In this document: piece after piece, positions 60,714-64,000 of the stretch
How positions within the stretch are numbered: the first letter of the stretch is position 1
How the letters are laid out: each line of letters starts with the position of its first letter
NCBI RefSeq assembly: GCF_910592395.1
Contig: NC_088313.1
Coordinates: 15,702,437-15,766,436 of the forward strand
Reading direction: 5' to 3'
Length of the DNA: 64,000 bases
Origin: Lineus longissimus
Taxonomy: Eukaryota > Nemertea > Pilidiophora > Heteronemertea > Lineidae
Made by a program: the position numbers and the translations under genes
Notes under the pieces: model-generated
Seen by the model: only the letters and a program-made list of their open reading frames with translations
What the model was told of the DNA's origin: nothing
The model's database searches: none

Positions 60714-62829
60714 TTTAAGATAACCCAGCTTACACCAATCCATTTTAAGTTCGATTACGTCAAGTCATTGTAGATAATTCAGTCTTCATTAAACATCCCA
60801 GCAGGGGTAATGGCGTGTTTCAATTTCTGTAGCTATTTGTTGAATGCGTTTTAAATGGGATGTCATCTGAGCTATTATTTTCCGAATTCTTACGCTACTC
60901 TATCAATTACAAGCTAAGCACCTGCCTGGTTTAGATGTCAATAAGGGAATGCAAAATGAAGATACATATTCTAAGATCACTTGATGCTTGCGTTTCGTAC
61001 AAGCCTCGACCACAAAACCACCACCCACCTTTAAACATGAACATTGTTTCTTCGTATCTGTTTCCCCATGATTGTATTGTCTCTTTCGTAAAGTGATTTA
61101 GCAATATAAACAGCTGAACCAGAAGCAGGTTCTCGCTTCTGATTTGGAAGTAATGAATATTAATGGTTTCCCCCATCAGTGGAGATTTCTGCGTGGGTTA
61201 ACAGCTACTGTATCTATTAGGATATTTATTACCAAAGGCAATTTCTTCTTGCTGCCATTAGCTTTTGTGCAGCGCATTTGCAGGTGCAGCCGTTACGTCC
61301 TCTCAATGGAGAGTGGATGTCAAAATGTATCATTGAAAAAGAAATACTGTAATTATGATATACTTCGTTAACTAATCTTCTTCTCTTAGCTGAATCAACG
61401 TTTTCCTTCAGCGGCTTCCTTTTTGGTAACTGTTGGGTTTCCGTATAACATGGCGGCATGCACGTGCCGTCTGCTTTATGACCCAGAACCTAGACAACAT
61501 CCGTATATCTTGCGAGGTATAGCTCCGAGTATCATTGTTGAGATCTGAGCTGCCTGAATGGAAATCAATTTGCGAATGGCTAATACTTACCGCAGAGGCG
61601 CCTGCCAACCTAAAGCTGATGAAAACAAGCCAGTGTCACCAGAGCACAGCATTGTCGATAGTAAATTTTAGGTACATTTTGTAACTTACACTGAACTCCG
61701 CAGAAACTGAAGGCACGATTTGCAGACCGTCAAGTAAGCAATTAGTTCTTGTAAACTATCATCTAGTTCAACCTGTGGTCAGCCGAAGTATGATATATCT
61801 ATTGCTGGCCGTAAAGCTGCACAGTGCGATGGTTTGCGTTTATAAAACGTACTTTGAAGGCGATGTAATCTTGTTTTTACCAATCAGTTAATATCCTCGG
61901 TTAAGGTGGAACATAATAGTGTCGCCCCTGTTTCATCTTTATAACTAGCAATATACGCCAATATAACATACACGGTAAGGACGTTGCATCTTGCTTGCTG
62001 TTGTCGTCATTATTACGCTACCATCATGGCGACAAATCTACTGCTAATCATAATTCCCGTGTATTCATCTCCCGGGTGTTATTGTCAGCACTTCTCTAAT
62101 GAGTCTAATGCAGGCATCATGATGACCCTTTGATGATCAACACTTTGGCGAGAAACATACAAACAGCAGTAATTTATATAAGTAATGGTGTGTTACAATG
62201 CAGTCTCTTTGCCAAATGAGAGAATCGGAGATTCGTTGATCACCGTAAACAAACATTTTCTGTCGTACATGATCAGGATCGCAGGACGGAGCGGTTGAAA
62301 TCGCTCGTGTGCTGGTCGCTTTACATTATCGTCCTACATCCGAGGGTGTTGCAAACTTCATTATTTTTCCTCCATCTTGGAAAACACCCGCGTATTGCTA
62401 TATCGAGAATGCTAACAAAGTTTTGTGACATGATTATCACGCCCTGTTGTCTTGGCACAACAATTCATTTGTAGGTGAGGCCAATTATGTCATGTCATTT
62501 AGCGTACAGTTTGTTGCAAGATATCAGTATATTAAGAGATTCCGTGATGTCAATAAGGGAATTTCTATCTGACGTCAACCATTATTAGGGAAATGCATTT
62601 GCATACATCTTCGTCACGTTTTGTTAACTGCGAGGTCGTAAACAAGAAGTGTAAGTGCTCATAATATCTATATATAGTAACAGACCTCCCGTTTATGGCC
62701 GCTTTTAATGAGGAATAGGTCATCTGGTAATAAACGTGCGTGAGGCGTATCTTTCGGTTATCTATTTGGAAAAGGTGATTCCAGCAATGATGCTGTGTTG
62801 TTAAGAAACCTGTTTGAGAGACCTGCCCC
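60714..62829. other. Intergenic, no gene recognised
   Basis: AT-rich spacer with only short frames lacking domains. Confidence 0.5.
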
Positions 62830-63200
62830 AATAGCATTCCGCGACGTTACTATTTATAGCTCACAAGGTCATTTGAATAAGATATTCATGACGTTTTAGT
62901 CACGTGACTGTCGGACATCGACACTTATTTCTACGCATTTGAGCTTATTTCAAAGTCAATTATCTTTGACCCTGCATTGTTTTTAGCATGAATGATACCA
63001 TAGAGTCAGAGAGAGAAATATTCAGAATAATTATGTAGTATTTCCAACACTCGGACATGTGCCAGATTGAATCTAACTGCCCTAGTTAGAAAGCCTGAAT
63101 CCATTACGAAACCGCATGTTTGTCCGACATTGCCTGTAATTCAGCGATGGGGAAATAGAGGGCAGCAGCTGCAGTGACGTCATCTTCGCGGAATGCTATT
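62830..63200 (+). mobile_element. 371-bp inverted-repeat MITE, copy 3
   Basis: Same orientation as copy 1. I count about 11 substitutions and no indel between the two across 371 positions. Ends aatagcattccgcga and its inverse are perfect. No clear flanking duplication (left flank cctgcccc, right flank tcataaag). Confidence 0.8.
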
Positions 63201-64000
63201 TCATAAAGGTTTACGGACAAGACACAATACTTGGATAACACGATCGACTGAGACTTCGAACTCCCAAATCGCTCAATTCAAATCCATTTATTTGGATTGG
63301 TATCAAAAAGTTTGACAGAATTCTTCTCCTAGATTGCTTGTCATTTGCATCGTGTTTGGTTGGACAGGCTTAAGTGCAAGCTCTTCTATTTTTTCTCTAC
63401 TTTTCGATAGTTTCTGAATAAAGTGTTCGCTTGAACTGAACGCGCCACTTAGAATGAAAGAGGCAGAATGTTCGATGGGTTCGATGACATAAACATTCGG
63501 GTATAAGTCTCGCTTAACGTATCCGCGCTAAATCGAAGATCGGGGCTTTTTTCCCTTGATTGCTTTGCATAATCCATACTGGTTTTGTTCAGGATAACTA
63601 AACTTTCATTATGAAAATCTGCATTGGGTTTCATCGTCTCTTGATTAACTTTGGCGAGTTGTATTCATCTTGGAATTTTGTTTCATAGTTGTTGACTACG
63701 CTATGGCTTAGTGTTATTATTTGGCGCTCACGATTACTTTAAGGTTAGTTTAATCATTGTCGAATTGTTTGCTATAGTCGACAGAAGTGTATTCAAATCA
63801 TTGCACCTTCCAAAGGTCTGAATCCGCCACTGGTATCATAACGTCATACAATATCACCCGCCTTATTGATGTCGGAAGGTGTCATCATCCGGATCTAATA
63901 ATTCCGTGGGCACTACAAGAAATCCTTGAAATAATCCCCAATTAGAGCGAGAGCTATCAACCCGCCATGGACCTTTACCCTTATCAATATCAGTCCTTGT
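63201..64000. other. Window end, no gene recognised
   Basis: Nothing identifiable in the last 800 bases. Confidence 0.5.

Noticed and set aside
1-64000. CRISPR array or prokaryotic operon
   Set aside because: The repeats are dispersed transposons and short tandem units without regular spacers, and five of the six genes recognised with confidence (all except the GPCR, whose class is itself animal-type) are either intron-bearing or belong to a family that is split in other animals.

Overview
The window is nuclear DNA from an animal, most likely a marine invertebrate bilaterian. The evidence is GT-AG introns in most genes, metazoan-specific families (a Not homeobox gene, prominin, RNF103, FADS6, a rhodopsin-class GPCR), AT-rich spacers and several families of short DNA transposons. 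The phylum cannot be fixed from the sequence. I see no operon, CRISPR array or prokaryotic feature.

Layout. 1-2.2 kb is spacer. 2.8-6.9 kb, minus strand: COX15 (haem A synthase), rebuilt as ten exons and 424 residues. 8.6-11.5 kb, minus strand: RNF103/KF-1-like ER membrane E3 ubiquitin ligase, three coding exons, 728 residues. 13.36-14.50 kb, plus strand: an uninterrupted FADS6-like desaturase of 380 residues with all three histidine boxes. 18.1-24.8 kb, minus strand: a Not (Noto) homeobox gene, three exons, with an eh1 Groucho-binding motif and a 5.7 kb first intron. 28.9-43.7 kb, minus strand: a complete prominin gene, 25 exons and 900 residues, all junctions in phase. 49.4-50.4 kb, plus strand: an intronless class A GPCR of 343 residues. 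51.1-51.3 kb, minus strand: a short segment resembling the C-terminus of an EamA/SLC35-type transporter, probably an orphan exon or relic. The last 12 kb is non-coding apart from transposon copies.

Mobile DNA. Three families stand out. (1) A 371-bp inverted-repeat element is present three times (51.7, 56.7 and 62.8 kb), every copy exactly 371 bp, the middle one inverted. (2) A 231-243 bp foldback-like element built from variants of a 'ttggcaagcc' module occurs in prominin intron 10 and beside the GPCR, each copy flanked by about 9-bp target duplications, with a solo end at 60.7 kb. (3) A 714-bp hAT-like deletion derivative with an 8-bp flanking duplication lies in prominin intron 21 and keeps what looks like the first 25 codons of a transposase. 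Prominin intron 3 also holds decayed tandem copies of exon 4, the TM1 exon.

The genes do not form one pathway. They look like unrelated neighbours: a mitochondrial assembly factor, an ER ligase, a lipid desaturase, a developmental transcription factor, a membrane-protrusion protein and a receptor. I found no clearly new multi-gene system. The most unusual observations are the transposon families, the decaying exon duplication, the prominin cysteine cluster and the intronless FADS6.
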